A DNA stretch of 12,851 nucleotides from Candidatus Nomurabacteria bacterium (GCA_031287975.1 JAITSF010000047.1:1-12851); one strand, 5' to 3'; positions 5,861 to 12,720 are shown, counted from the stretch's first letter. Notes: generated by a model not told the origin, from the letters alone. Numbers and translations are program-made.

Positions 5861-6622
5861 TTAGTTAGTATCGTTAATGCCAACGGTGCTTTCGGCGGTC
5901 GACCAGCGAGTATCGGTCAAGGTTACGCTCGGGTTATTGCGATACTGCAGACCCTCAGCGCGGGCTGAGATAGCCAGAGTTTTGCCTTGAGCGGCGTTCG
6001 GTGCATAGCCAGCGAAGTACAGTGTGAAACCAACAGTAATCGGGCCAGCTGTACCGTCAGTTTCGGCGCCAGTGCCGGTGCCTTGAATGGTCTGGACTGT
6101 GCCGACACCGGTCGTGCCGGTGGACGCAAAGGCCGCGCAACCAGTGCCGCCGTTGCCGCCCGCCACGTAGCCAGAGATAGCACAGAGAGCGGTGTCTTTA
6201 GCGGTGCTGGCCGCCGCCGCGTTTTCGGCCGCCAGTAGCGAAGCTTGCGTTACATTGCCACTGTAAGCGTAAATGTATGGTTTCAAGGCCGCGTCAATAG
6301 TCGCGCCCGAGAACGCCGCCCGTAGCCAAGCGCTTTTGTTGCCGACATTAGTGATATCGCCGTAAATATAAACCGCGTCGCCTGGGTTTAGGTTAGCAAT
6401 CGAAGTGGTGATTGCGGTGCCGCCGGACGGTTGGCCGTTAACTTGATATTTGAATGAACCGCGTAGGTCCAAAGTGCCCGAAGTAGCGCTGCCTGATCCG
6501 GTGATGACATCGCTAAAGAATGCGAAAATCACACCAGTGGTAATCGCCACCGCGGCGATAATCAGAGCCAGAGCCGCTATAAGTTTGCGATTCTTGTGGT
6601 TGTCTTGTTGTTGTTGCGTCAT
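5861..6622 (-). CDS. TasA/camelysin-like SipW-dependent surface protein
   Basis: 253 aa. After a hydrophilic MTQQQQDNHKNRK comes a hydrophobic segment (14-36) ending in FAFFSD, then GSGSATSGTLDL: this is the SipW-type signal of TasA, CalY/camelysin and related proteins (hydrophobic core, Tyr/Phe-Phe-Ser/Thr-Asp, then a small-residue stretch and G-T-L-D-L). The rest is a low-charge, Ala/Gly/Thr-rich beta-type domain with two Cys (ALCAISGY and TGCAAF), probably a disulfide. In known systems such proteins polymerise into matrix fibres or act as surface proteases; here fibre subunit is the better guess. GGAGG sits 8-9 bases before ATG 6622. First gene of a three-gene operon with the sortase substrate and the SipW-sortase fusion, whose peptidase half should be its processing enzyme. 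Family by motif and context; confidence good. Confidence 0.82.
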   Translation of the reverse strand: MTQQQQDNHKNRKLIAALALIIAAVAITTGVIFAFFSDVITGSGSATSGTLDLRGSFKYQVNGQPSGGTAITTSIANLNPGDAVYIYGDITNVGNKSAWLRAAFSGATIDAALKPYIYAYSGNVTQASLLAAENAAAASTAKDTALCAISGYVAGGNGGTGCAAFASTGTTGVGTVQTIQGTGTGAETDGTAGPITVGFTLYFAGYAPNAAQGKTLAISARAEGLQYRNNPSVTLTDTRWSTAESTVGINDTN

Positions 6623-6662
6623 AGGTTATTTCCTCCTTTTACCCATTATTATTATCATTAGC

Positions 6663-6694
6663 ATTATACTAATCGATTTTGTCAGCGATGTCAA
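6663..6694 (-). promoter_or_regulatory. Promoter of the surface-fibre operon
   Basis: On the minus strand a perfect TTGACA (6689-6694) and a perfect TATAAT (6663-6668), with a long 20-bp spacer; TAGTAT at 17 bp is an alternative -10. A leader of about 35 nt with a good ribosome-binding site follows. Confidence 0.5.
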
Positions 6695-6756
6695 CAGGCG
6701 GTATTATCAGATATGGAGTTTTCCACATTATTTGCTAGAATCAAGTATTATCGCTG

Positions 6757-6786
6757 TTGCAGTTATATTGATGATTGTGGTAGAAT
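6757..6786 (+). promoter_or_regulatory. Possible promoter of the giant adhesin gene
   Basis: TTGCAG (6757-6762), an 18-bp spacer and TAGAAT (6781-6786). TATAAA at 6801-6806 is a second -10 candidate. The region before ATG 6827 (CACCACAACAACCC) has no Shine-Dalgarno, and an in-frame stop at 6803-6805 fixes 6827 as the first possible start. Weak evidence; the 204-bp gap is a divergent control region with the TasA-like operon. Confidence 0.3.
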
Positions 6787-6826
6787 TACCATAGGGTAAC
6801 TATAAATAAAAACACCACAACAACCC

Positions 6827-9800
6827 ATGAAAAAACAACAATCTAAAATAGACGGTAGTATTTTCGTCTCGCGTAGTGAGCGAGCGAGTTTTGCTGTCAA
6901 TAGAAAAAATGACGAGATTCCCAGAAAATCTGGCTGGACGTGGCAGAAGTTGTCTTTGGCGGTTCCTGTGGCGGTTATGGGTGTTGGCATTATTTTGTTC
7001 GCTGTCATACAGGCTTTCTTCTCCGATAAAATCGAGACTAATTTTAACGCGGTTTCGGCGACAGACACGATTGTTATCGGCACGTTTGATTGCACCAATG
7101 CGGCGCAAGAGTGGACGGCGCCGTATGCTGGTCAGTTTCAGTTAGAGGTTTGGGGCGCGGCTGGCGGCGATAATTCGGCGACTAACACCGGCGGCAAGGG
7201 CGGCTACGCGACCGGTACAATCCAGTTAAGGGCTGGCGAAAAAATTTGGGTAAATGTTGGTTGTCGAGGTCAAACCACTACTGGTAGTTATGCGCCGGGC
7301 GGTTGGAACGGCGGCGGGCGGGGCGCTAAGTTTAGTAGTTTACCGACAGGCGGCGGTGGTGGCGCGACTGATATTCGGATTGCCAGCGAAAGCACCGGTC
7401 AGCCGAGTTTGTTGACGCGCGTTCTTGTGGCCGGTGGCGGTGGTGGTTCGGGCTCAAACAACGGAACGGCAACGCTTATAAACAAAGGTGGCGCTGGCGG
7501 CGGGTTGTTTGGAATAGACGGTATAACAAGCAGCCTACATATTGGTCTTGGCGGCACCCAAACTGCTGGTGGCACGACCGGTTCGGACAGCCGGCGCGAC
7601 GCGGTTAATGGGCTGGGCACTTTTGGGCAAGGCGGTAGCATGTTGGCCGGCACAACTAATGGCCTTACGACTGGCGGCGGTGGTGGTGGCGGCTGGTATG
7701 GCGGCGGCGCGGGCGTTTGGGAAGGCGGCGGTGGCGGTTCGGGCTATGCTTGGACATCGGCTATGGCGGGTAATTATCCGGCTGGTGGTTTAGGCTCGTC
7801 GAGCTATGATACGGCGCATTGGTTGGAGGACACCCTGCTCATTAACGGTAATTCATCAATGCCCGACCCCGACGGCAATACTATAACCGGTCGCAGTGGT
7901 GACGGTTTTGCGCAGATTACTCAGATAGTACTTACCCCGCCGACTATTACACTAAACGGCGATGACCCGCTGACGATTTTGCGCGGCGTGCCTTTTGACG
8001 ATCCGGGCGCGATAGCCAGCGATGTGGTTGACGGCGACTTGACGGGCGACATAGTGGTTGACGACTCGGCGGTTGATACTACGACGGTCGGGCAGTATGA
8101 AGTTTCTTATGAAGTTACCAACAGCGCTAATTTAACAGCGTCAATTACTCGCACTGTCAAGGTGATAGCGGCTTTGGAATACGGCTGCACCAAAACTGCC
8201 AAATCGTGGACAGCGCCAATTGACGGACAGTACAAATTGGACGTTTGGGGCGCGGACGGCGGCGCAGTCAGCAACTCGATTTACAACGGACACGGCGGCT
8301 ACGCCAGCGGTCTAGTTAAACTCAAGGCCGGCGAAGAAATATTTGTTTATGTCGGTTGCAAAGGTGAAGAGTCATCCCAAAGTGGCTATGTCAATGCCGG
8401 CGGTTGGAACGGCGGCGGCGCGGCTAAAAACAGCACCACTAACGTCCGCGGCGGTGGCGGTGGCGCGACCGATGTGCGCGTGGTGGCAGATAGTCTGTAC
8501 AATCGGATTATTGTGGCCGGCGGCGGTGGCGGGAACTCCGCTCATGCCACTAACCAAAAGGCTGGCGATGGCGGTGGCGACACCGGCGCGGACGGAAGTT
8601 TTGGCAAGGGCGGCAGCCAGAGTGCCGGCGGTGCTGGGCAGGTAACCGGCGGCGCGGCGGCTGACTTTGGCGTTGGCTCTGAAAACACGGCATCAACTGT
8701 TGGCGGCGGCGGTGGCGGTTGGTATGGCGGCGGCAACGGCAACGGCGCGGGCGGTGGTTCGGGCTATGTGCTGACCAGTTCATCATACAAACCCAGTGGC
8801 TATTTCAGCCAATCCGCTAACTATTACTTAGCCAGCCCAGTCAATGTCCAGTACAGCCAAACCGGATTTGTAACCAATCCGGCTTCGGCCGGCGATGGCT
8901 ATGCGAAGATTTCTTTTAGCCAATTGCCCACCGAGCCGACAATCTCGCTGGTTGGTGCTAATCCGCTAGAAATTGATCATGGCAGCGCGTTTGTTGACCC
9001 AGGCGCAACGGCATACGACGCCATCGACGGCAACATTAGCAGTAGTGTAGTGGTGTCTTTGGGCGGTTTAGATGTTAATATATCCGGAAATTACACTGTA
9101 ACTTATAGTATAACCAACAGTTTTGGACTGTCAGCGTCGGTTTCTCGGCAAGTTACTGTAAAAATGCAAGAAACATCGCAAGGCTTTGCCTGCACGAACT
9201 CTACCCAAGTTTTTGTCGCTCCGGCCACTGGAGTATATACGCTAGAAACTTGGGGCGCGCAAGGTGGTGCCGGCACCCACGCTGCTGGCGGTAAAGGTGG
9301 CTACTCAAACGGTAAGATTTCCTTAACTCAAGGAACGACGCTTTATGTTTACGTCGGTTGTCAGGGTGTTTCATCGACTGCCTCTGCGCCGGCTGGTGGC
9401 TGGAACGGCGGCGGCGCTGGCCAAGGCAAGGCTGGTAGTTATGTACACGGCGGTGGCGGTGGCGGTTCGGACATTCGTATTGGTTCAGATACGCTCTACG
9501 CTCGAGCGATAGTGGCCGGAGGCGGCGGTGGTGCCGGCGGCGCTAGCCACAACGGCTTTTCAACGGTCGGCGGTTATGGCGGTGGCTTGGTTGGTATGAC
9601 AGGCGATGCACAATCTGGTCGCACCGGCGGCGGTGGTGGCACGCAAACTGCCGGTGGTGTGGCCGGCTGCTATTCTAGCGGTACTGGTTGCGGTTTGGCT
9701 GGAGCGTTTGGACAAGGCGGCGACTCAGCTGGTGATTATAGCAATGCTTTCTTGGGCGGTGGCGGTGGCGGCGGCTGGTATGGCGGTGGCGGTGGCGGCG

Positions 9801-10894
9801 CTGGCGGACCGTCGGGTGGCGGTGGCTCGGGCTATGTTTTAACTTCGACATCTGATAAACCGCCTGGCTATTTATTAGGCAGCCAATATTATATGACTGA
9901 TACTGAGATAAACGGCGGCAATGAGTCCATACCCGCAGTCGGCGGCGGCGGCGAAGTCGGCCACGCCGGCGATGGCTATGCCCGCATTTCATATAGTGTG
10001 CCGTCAATCTTTGACTTTAACTACACCGGTGCAGCTCAGCCGTGGATGGCACCGTCGGACGGCGATTATAAGCTAGAAGTTTGGGGTGCGCAAGGCGGCG
10101 ACGGCCAAACCGGCACTGCAAATGGTGATTATCTTGGCGGCCGAGGCGGTTACACAGTTGGTATAGTGGCTCTTAGTAGTGGCGACGCGCTCTATGTGCG
10201 AGTTGGTGGCCAGGGTCGTAAGGCCGGCCAAACTGGCGATGGATTAGTGTCGAATTCATTTAATGGTGGCGGCTTAAGTGATAGTCAACGTATTTATAAC
10301 GGCTGGGGACGTTCTGGTGAAGGCGGTGGTGCTAGTGATGTTCGTATTGGTACTGATAGTCTATACGCTCGTGTAATTGTTGGTGCTGGCGGCGGCGGAG
10401 CGGGTATTTACGACCTTGGCGGAACTTATAAAGCTTCCGGCGGCGCTGGCGGCGGTCTAACTGGTCTGGACGGCGAAAATAACGGCGTTGCTATCGGTGG
10501 TGGTGCTACCCAAACAGCTGGTGGCACAAGCGGCGGCGGTTTTACGACCGCGTCTGGATTTGGTGTCGGCGCTTCGATGGTGCTAAATGGTGCGTCGGTA
10601 ACTTCTGGCGCCGGTGGCGGCGGTGGCTGGTACGGTGGCGGTGTATCAGCACAAGGAAGTACGGTTCATAACTCTGGTGGCGGCGGCGGTTCGAGTTGGC
10701 TTTACACGGCTGCTAATTATAGTACTTGGGCGAACGCTGTCGGCTCATCGGCTAGCGGCCAATGGCTGCTTACATCGCAGTACTATCTAGTTGATGCCAA
10801 CACTATCGTCGGAACTGCCGCCATGCCCGATCCAGCCGGTGGCACGGCAACCGGCCGCAGTGGTAATGGTTATGTTAGAATAACAAAGTTGTAA
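6827..10894 (+). CDS. Giant glycine-rich, Ig-like repeat surface adhesin
   Basis: 1355 aa. A basic N-terminus is followed by a membrane segment (about 41-63) ending in AFFSD and a stretch like the SipW-type signal of the divergent TasA-like protein (FAFFSD), so export and cleavage by the SipW-sortase fusion is likely. Four glycine-rich domains (about 84-366, 450-698, 784-1058, 1061-1355) each open with W/F-x-AP-x2-G-x-Y/F-x-LEVWGA and contain GGWNGGG, GGGGATD(I/V)R, VAGGGGG, TQTAGG, GGGWYGGG and SGY blocks, like the glycine-rich domains of ALK-type receptors and bacterial adhesins. Two DUF5011/Ig-like domains (about 370-446, 704-780; DPGA-x2-D-x-DG core) separate domains 1-2 and 2-3; none lies between 3 and 4. 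The first three glycine-rich domains each have a Cys pair (C89/C146, C454/C511, C789/C845). No LPXTG motif; it ends NGYVRITKL. Attachment, perhaps to host cells or fibres, is inferred. Confidence 0.9.
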   Translation: MKKQQSKIDGSIFVSRSERASFAVNRKNDEIPRKSGWTWQKLSLAVPVAVMGVGIILFAVIQAFFSDKIETNFNAVSATDTIVIGTFDCTNAAQEWTAPYAGQFQLEVWGAAGGDNSATNTGGKGGYATGTIQLRAGEKIWVNVGCRGQTTTGSYAPGGWNGGGRGAKFSSLPTGGGGGATDIRIASESTGQPSLLTRVLVAGGGGGSGSNNGTATLINKGGAGGGLFGIDGITSSLHIGLGGTQTAGGTTGSDSRRDAVNGLGTFGQGGSMLAGTTNGLTTGGGGGGGWYGGGAGVWEGGGGGSGYAWTSAMAGNYPAGGLGSSSYDTAHWLEDTLLINGNSSMPDPDGNTITGRSGDGFAQITQIVLTPPTITLNGDDPLTILRGVPFDDPGAIASDVVDGDLTGDIVVDDSAVDTTTVGQYEVSYEVTNSANLTASITRTVKVIAALEYGCTKTAKSWTAPIDGQYKLDVWGADGGAVSNSIYNGHGGYASGLVKLKAGEEIFVYVGCKGEESSQSGYVNAGGWNGGGAAKNSTTNVRGGGGGATDVRVVADSLYNRIIVAGGGGGNSAHATNQKAGDGGGDTGADGSFGKGGSQSAGGAGQVTGGAAADFGVGSENTASTVGGGGGGWYGGGNGNGAGGGSGYVLTSSSYKPSGYFSQSANYYLASPVNVQYSQTGFVTNPASAGDGYAKISFSQLPTEPTISLVGANPLEIDHGSAFVDPGATAYDAIDGNISSSVVVSLGGLDVNISGNYTVTYSITNSFGLSASVSRQVTVKMQETSQGFACTNSTQVFVAPATGVYTLETWGAQGGAGTHAAGGKGGYSNGKISLTQGTTLYVYVGCQGVSSTASAPAGGWNGGGAGQGKAGSYVHGGGGGGSDIRIGSDTLYARAIVAGGGGGAGGASHNGFSTVGGYGGGLVGMTGDAQSGRTGGGGGTQTAGGVAGCYSSGTGCGLAGAFGQGGDSAGDYSNAFLGGGGGGGWYGGGGGGAGGPSGGGGSGYVLTSTSDKPPGYLLGSQYYMTDTEINGGNESIPAVGGGGEVGHAGDGYARISYSVPSIFDFNYTGAAQPWMAPSDGDYKLEVWGAQGGDGQTGTANGDYLGGRGGYTVGIVALSSGDALYVRVGGQGRKAGQTGDGLVSNSFNGGGLSDSQRIYNGWGRSGEGGGASDVRIGTDSLYARVIVGAGGGGAGIYDLGGTYKASGGAGGGLTGLDGENNGVAIGGGATQTAGGTSGGGFTTASGFGVGASMVLNGASVTSGAGGGGGWYGGGVSAQGSTVHNSGGGGGSSWLYTAANYSTWANAVGSSASGQWLLTSQYYLVDANTIVGTAAMPDPAGGTATGRSGNGYVRITKL
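7076..10894 (+). repeat. Four tandem glycine-rich repeat units in the adhesin gene
   Basis: Units of about 750-890 bp starting near 7076, 8174, 9176 and 10007, diverged at DNA level but with the same order of protein blocks; units 1-2 and 2-3 are separated by DUF5011-coding spacers (about 7934-8166 and 8936-9166). Runs of GGC/GGT codons (for example 7675-7693, 9757-9803) are internally repetitive and prone to slippage or recombination. Confidence 0.8.
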
Positions 10895-10918
10895 TTTTCA
10901 GCTATTTTGTTGTAGAAT
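10889..10918 (+). promoter_or_regulatory. Promoter of the tRNA pair, overlapping the adhesin stop
   Basis: TTGTAA (10889-10894, the last two bases-triplet being the adhesin TAA), an 18-bp spacer and TAGAAT (10913-10918). The expected start, near 10925, leaves a short leader containing the hairpin AGTCAG-gcc-CTGACT (10923-10937). Confidence 0.45.
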
Positions 10919-10949
10919 GAAAGTCAGGCCCTGACTCACATAGTTTTAG

Positions 10950-11025
10950 GGGTATTAGCTCATTTGGCTAGAGCGCTTCGCTGGCAGCGAAGAGGTGGCC
11001 GGTTCGAATCCGGCATACTCCACCA
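10950..11025 (+). tRNA. tRNA-Ala (anticodon GGC)
   Basis: Complete cloverleaf: acceptor GGGGTAT/ATACTCC, D arm GCTC...GAGC, anticodon stem CTTCG/CGAAG with loop CTGGCAG (anticodon GGC), T arm GCCGG-TTCGAAT-CCGGC, discriminator A and encoded CCA. The acceptor has the G3:U70 wobble pair, the alanine identity element, confirming the charge. The 5' end could be off by one base. Confidence 0.97.
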
Positions 11026-11031
11026 TTTTCA

Positions 11032-11108
11032 GGGTCGCTAGCTCAGTTGGCTAGAGCGCCTCGTTTACACCGAGGAAGTCGGGAGTTCGAGCCTCTCGCG
11101 ACCCACCA
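11032..11108 (+). tRNA. tRNA-Val (anticodon UAC)
   Basis: Complete 77-nt cloverleaf: acceptor GGGTCGC/GCGACCC, D arm GCTC...GAGC, anticodon stem CCTCG/CGAGG with loop TTTACAC (anticodon TAC), T arm GGGAG-TTCGAGC-CTCTC, discriminator A and encoded CCA. It starts 6 nt after tRNA-Ala, so both are surely on one transcript. Lacks a clear intrinsic terminator behind it. Confidence 0.97.
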
Positions 11109-11283
11109 CAAGCACCTTACGTAAGCCCTCGACAAAAAATTGCCAGTAGTTTACAAAGGTTTTTCCAAGTACGTGTAGAGTTGAAAATATACATAAGGGT
11201 TTTGGAAATATATATCTAGTTTCTGACCGGCGTGATTTTGGAGATTATAACGCACAATACTATACTATGTTGCAAGGACCATT

Positions 11284-11314
11284 CTGACAATATAGTAGTT
11301 GTTTGTGTTATATT
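11284..11314 (+). promoter_or_regulatory. Possible promoter of the large structured RNA
   Basis: CTGACA (11284-11289), a 19-bp spacer and TATATT (11309-11314), with an expected start about 11321, just before the first hairpin of the structured region. A second -10-like TATACT lies at 11261-11266. The stretch 11109-11283 between the tRNAs and here is A/T-rich and otherwise shows only a TTACGTAA palindrome (11117-11124). Confidence 0.4.
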
Positions 11315-11320
11315 GAAAAA

Positions 11321-11830
11321 AGAAAAGGGGGCTCTCCCCATGATAACGAGGAGAGCCCACATCACGACCTCTGAGTTATGGATAGACCATCCTCAAATAA
11401 CCCAGAGTTCCTATAGACGGTGAACCGTTACCACAAATGGCGGTTCACCTATATACAAGCCTTGCGGCCTATATACCAAGGTACGGTGTCCAATAACGGA
11501 CATTTTGCCGAGTAAACGGCTGATAAAACTGACCCGAAAAATTGGGTAACTTGTAACGTTACCATCTTACATCGGGCTATGCAAACCTGCGTTAGCTTTT
11601 TGTAAAGTTTTGGCATTGGTTTGACAGCTAAGGCTGCAGTCAAGCACTGCTGCTTAATTTGTACCGTGCTGGTTGCTCTGGATTAGGTTTAGGATATTAG
11701 TATTGTTGGTTAAAAACGCAACTATCCGCAACCCGAGAGAGCTTTTACTTGGAAAGAACGGAAGTGTACAAAGCGCATAGTGCTTGTATTCTTCTAAGGA
11801 TATAATACACTTCGTGGTTGTTTTTGGCAA
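11321..11830 (+). ncRNA. Candidate large structured noncoding RNA
   Basis: About 500 nt without a credible coding frame but with consecutive hairpins: 11329-11337/11350-11358 (9 bp, GGGCTCTCC); 11369-11373/11403-11407 enclosing 11375-11379/11397-11401 and 11380-11383/11389-11392; 11419-11427/11441-11449 (9 bp, GGTGAACCG); 11460-11464/11477-11481; 11487-11491/11498-11502; 11507-11510/11517-11520; 11532-11535/11544-11547 competing with 11545-11550/11558-11563. It seems to close with 11761-11768/11806-11813 (8 bp, GAAGTGTA) followed by a G/T-rich tail with TTTTT (11820-11824), terminator-like. I looked for and did not find the conserved cores of tmRNA, RNase P RNA or SRP RNA. Size and tRNA adjacency recall ornate large RNAs such as GOLLD or ROOL, but I cannot match sequence. 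Helices are seen; a single transcript is inferred. Confidence 0.5.
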
Positions 11831-11849
11831 TAGTTTCGTTAGATTTGTA

Positions 11850-11898
11850 TTTTGTGTGGGCGTAGGGGAGGGTTCGATTTTGGGTGGCTAATAACAGA
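11850..11898 (+). repeat. 49-bp direct repeat, copy B
   Basis: Second copy of the element at 3924-3972 (48 of 49 identical, same orientation). It ends five bases before the TTGACT of the next promoter, so here it could be an upstream control sequence for the 123-aa gene. Confidence 0.9.
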
Positions 11899-11902
11899 AA
11901 CA

Positions 11903-11931
11903 TTGACTTTTTATGTAATCTATACTACACT
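11903..11931 (+). promoter_or_regulatory. Promoter of the 123-aa protein gene
   Basis: TTGACT (11903-11908), a 17-bp spacer and TACACT (11926-11931). TATACT at 11921-11926 is a better -10 by sequence but sits only 12 bp from the -35. The leader that follows contains the hexanucleotide repeat. Confidence 0.5.
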
Positions 11932-11947
11932 CGTTCTTGGATGTTTT

Positions 11948-11995
11948 AAAAATAAAAATAAAAATAAAAATAAAAATAAAAATAGAAATAGAAAG
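11948..11995 (+). repeat. Hexanucleotide tandem repeat in a 5' leader
   Basis: Six perfect AAAAAT units (11948-11983) followed by degenerate AGAAAT and AGAAAG units that merge into the Shine-Dalgarno sequence of the next gene. The array lies between promoter and start codon, so copy-number change would alter leader length, not reading frame. Confidence 0.92.
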
Positions 11996-12003
11996 GAATG
12001 AAA

Positions 12004-12375
12004 ATGAGTGAGCTCCCACGAACAAGAGAGGAAGTTCTAGCCAAAGAGATAAATGGAGTTGATGGCTATACCACATCGTCCGGAGAGAAGCGACATGAAA
12101 AATTTGATGAGCTGTCGAATTGGGGTAAGAGTTTAGCAAGAGAAGTCGATGAACGTGCTGCTTACGGTGCCGAGAGAGCCGAAAAACAGGCCGAGTTTGC
12201 TAGGAATAAGGTCGAACGGCTTCAAGAGGCAAAACGAAATGGTGTAACTACCGAGACCTTGTTCGTTAGCGGGCAAACAGTAGATATTGATCGTGTTATC
12301 GAGATGTGGCAAAGAAACGCAAACGAAAGGCAACAAACGGCGAATGGCCTAAAGACTGGCAATTGGACTGCGTGA
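12004..12375 (+). CDS. Unknown hydrophilic helical protein, 123 aa
   Basis: I do not recognise a family. The protein is strongly charged (many Glu, Lys, Arg), has no Cys, no signal peptide and no membrane segment; residues about 28-80 (KRHEKFDELSNWGKSLAREV onward to the KVERLQEAKR stretch) look like a continuous amphipathic helix or coiled coil, followed by a short T/V segment and a second helix (DIDRVIEMWQRNANERQQTA). Start: ATG 11998 is in frame two codons earlier, but AAAGGA (11992-11997) would abut it, while ATG 12004 has a normal 6-base spacing, so I prefer 12004. It has its own promoter and a repeat-bearing leader. The real-gene call rests on length, ribosome-binding site, promoter and sensible composition. 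Confidence 0.7.
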   Translation: MSELPRTREEVLAKEINGVDGYTTSSGEKRHEKFDELSNWGKSLAREVDERAAYGAERAEKQAEFARNKVERLQEAKRNGVTTETLFVSGQTVDIDRVIEMWQRNANERQQTANGLKTGNWTA

Positions 12376-12484
12376 TTTGTTCCTATAAGAATAAGTTTTA
12401 TCGACAGAAACACTAAATGAATGTCGTGAGCCCATCTTAGCTTTCAAGGTTTTCCGCTGGGAATAATTTTGTGGAAAAAAGGGC

Positions 12485-12512
12485 TTGATTTTTGAAATTT
12501 AGTGTGTATAAT
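12485..12512 (+). promoter_or_regulatory. Promoter upstream of a hairpin-rich intergenic stretch
   Basis: TTGATT (12485-12490), a 16-bp spacer and a perfect TATAAT (12507-12512). No ORF with a ribosome-binding site follows closely; the transcript would begin with the hairpins at 12530-12596. Confidence 0.5.
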
Positions 12513-12517
12513 GGTCT

Positions 12518-12600
12518 TTAATAGCGTAAGTTTCGGGTTGAAACCTCTGGCGGAAATGGTTTTGCGAGAGGATTTTTGTTGTGAAAATTACAACAATTTG
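12518..12600 (+). ncRNA. Possible small RNA or leader with three hairpins
   Basis: Behind a good promoter: GTTTC-gggtt-GAAAC (12530-12544), CCTCT...AGAGG (12544-12548 with 12567-12571) followed by ATTTTTG, and TTGTTGT-gaaaatt-ACAACAA (12576-12596). The CCTCT/AGAGG stem plus T-run could be an early terminator, making a roughly 60-nt RNA. Short stems, so tentative. Confidence 0.3.
12578..12594. repeat. Dyad GTTGT-N7-ACAAC
   Basis: Perfect copy of the 17-bp dyad (spacer gaaaatt), located 11 bp before the -35 of the small ORF promoter at 12605, a position suited to an operator. Confidence 0.7.
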
Positions 12601-12604
12601 GGAC

Positions 12605-12633
12605 TTTACAAGCATTTTAGCACCTGATACAAT
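12605..12633 (+). promoter_or_regulatory. Promoter of a small leaderless ORF
   Basis: TTTACA (12605-12610), a 17-bp spacer and TACAAT (12628-12633), the same TTTACA-17 layout as the metallopeptidase promoter. ATG 12643 lies nine bases after the -10. Confidence 0.6.
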
Positions 12634-12642
12634 AGGCAAATT

Positions 12643-12720
12643 ATGAGTTCAGACCGAGTTCTTCCGGTGGTAACGGAAGGTTTCGAGTGTGCACTTATGG
12701 TTGAAAGCACAGCAACTTAA
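12643..12720 (+). CDS. Possible 25-aa leaderless peptide
   Basis: ATG directly behind a strong promoter, no ribosome-binding site, stop TAA at 12718. The peptide starts MSSDRVLPVVTEGFEC, has one Cys (C16) and ends MVESTAT; it is short and without a membrane helix or signal. An ACAACA-gaaa-TGTTGT hairpin with T-rich tail lies about 40 bp downstream, giving a complete small transcription unit. VVxTExxEC-like wording is faintly similar to the RiPP precursor at 3024 (VVMTTEC), but too weak to claim homology. It could equally be an unrelated spurious ORF in a small RNA; the region also holds a hairpin CTTCCG-gtggtaa-CGGAAG (12661-12679). Confidence 0.35.
   Translation: MSSDRVLPVVTEGFECALMVESTAT

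Noticed and set aside
5987..6238. Plus-strand ORF across the TasA-like gene
   Set aside because: Shadow of the Ala/Gly-rich coding strand; no ribosome-binding site and implausible composition.
7399..7653. Proline-rich minus-strand ORFs across the adhesin gene (also 8542-8742, 8550-8786, 9675-10007)
   Set aside because: Mirror of glycine codons on the other strand; Pro/Arg runs are an artefact.
10800..10894. Sortase anchor at the adhesin C-terminus
   Set aside because: No LPXTG-like motif, hydrophobic segment or basic tail; the protein simply ends in NGYVRITKL.
11232..11423. 63-codon ORF and 64-codon minus ORF (11449-11643) in the structured region
   Set aside because: No ribosome-binding site, atypical composition, and they run through clear hairpins.
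11321..11830. tmRNA, RNase P RNA or SRP RNA
   Set aside because: No tRNA-like end with TTCGA...CCA, no GAGGAAAGTCC-type P4 core and no SRP tetraloop motif could be found on either strand.
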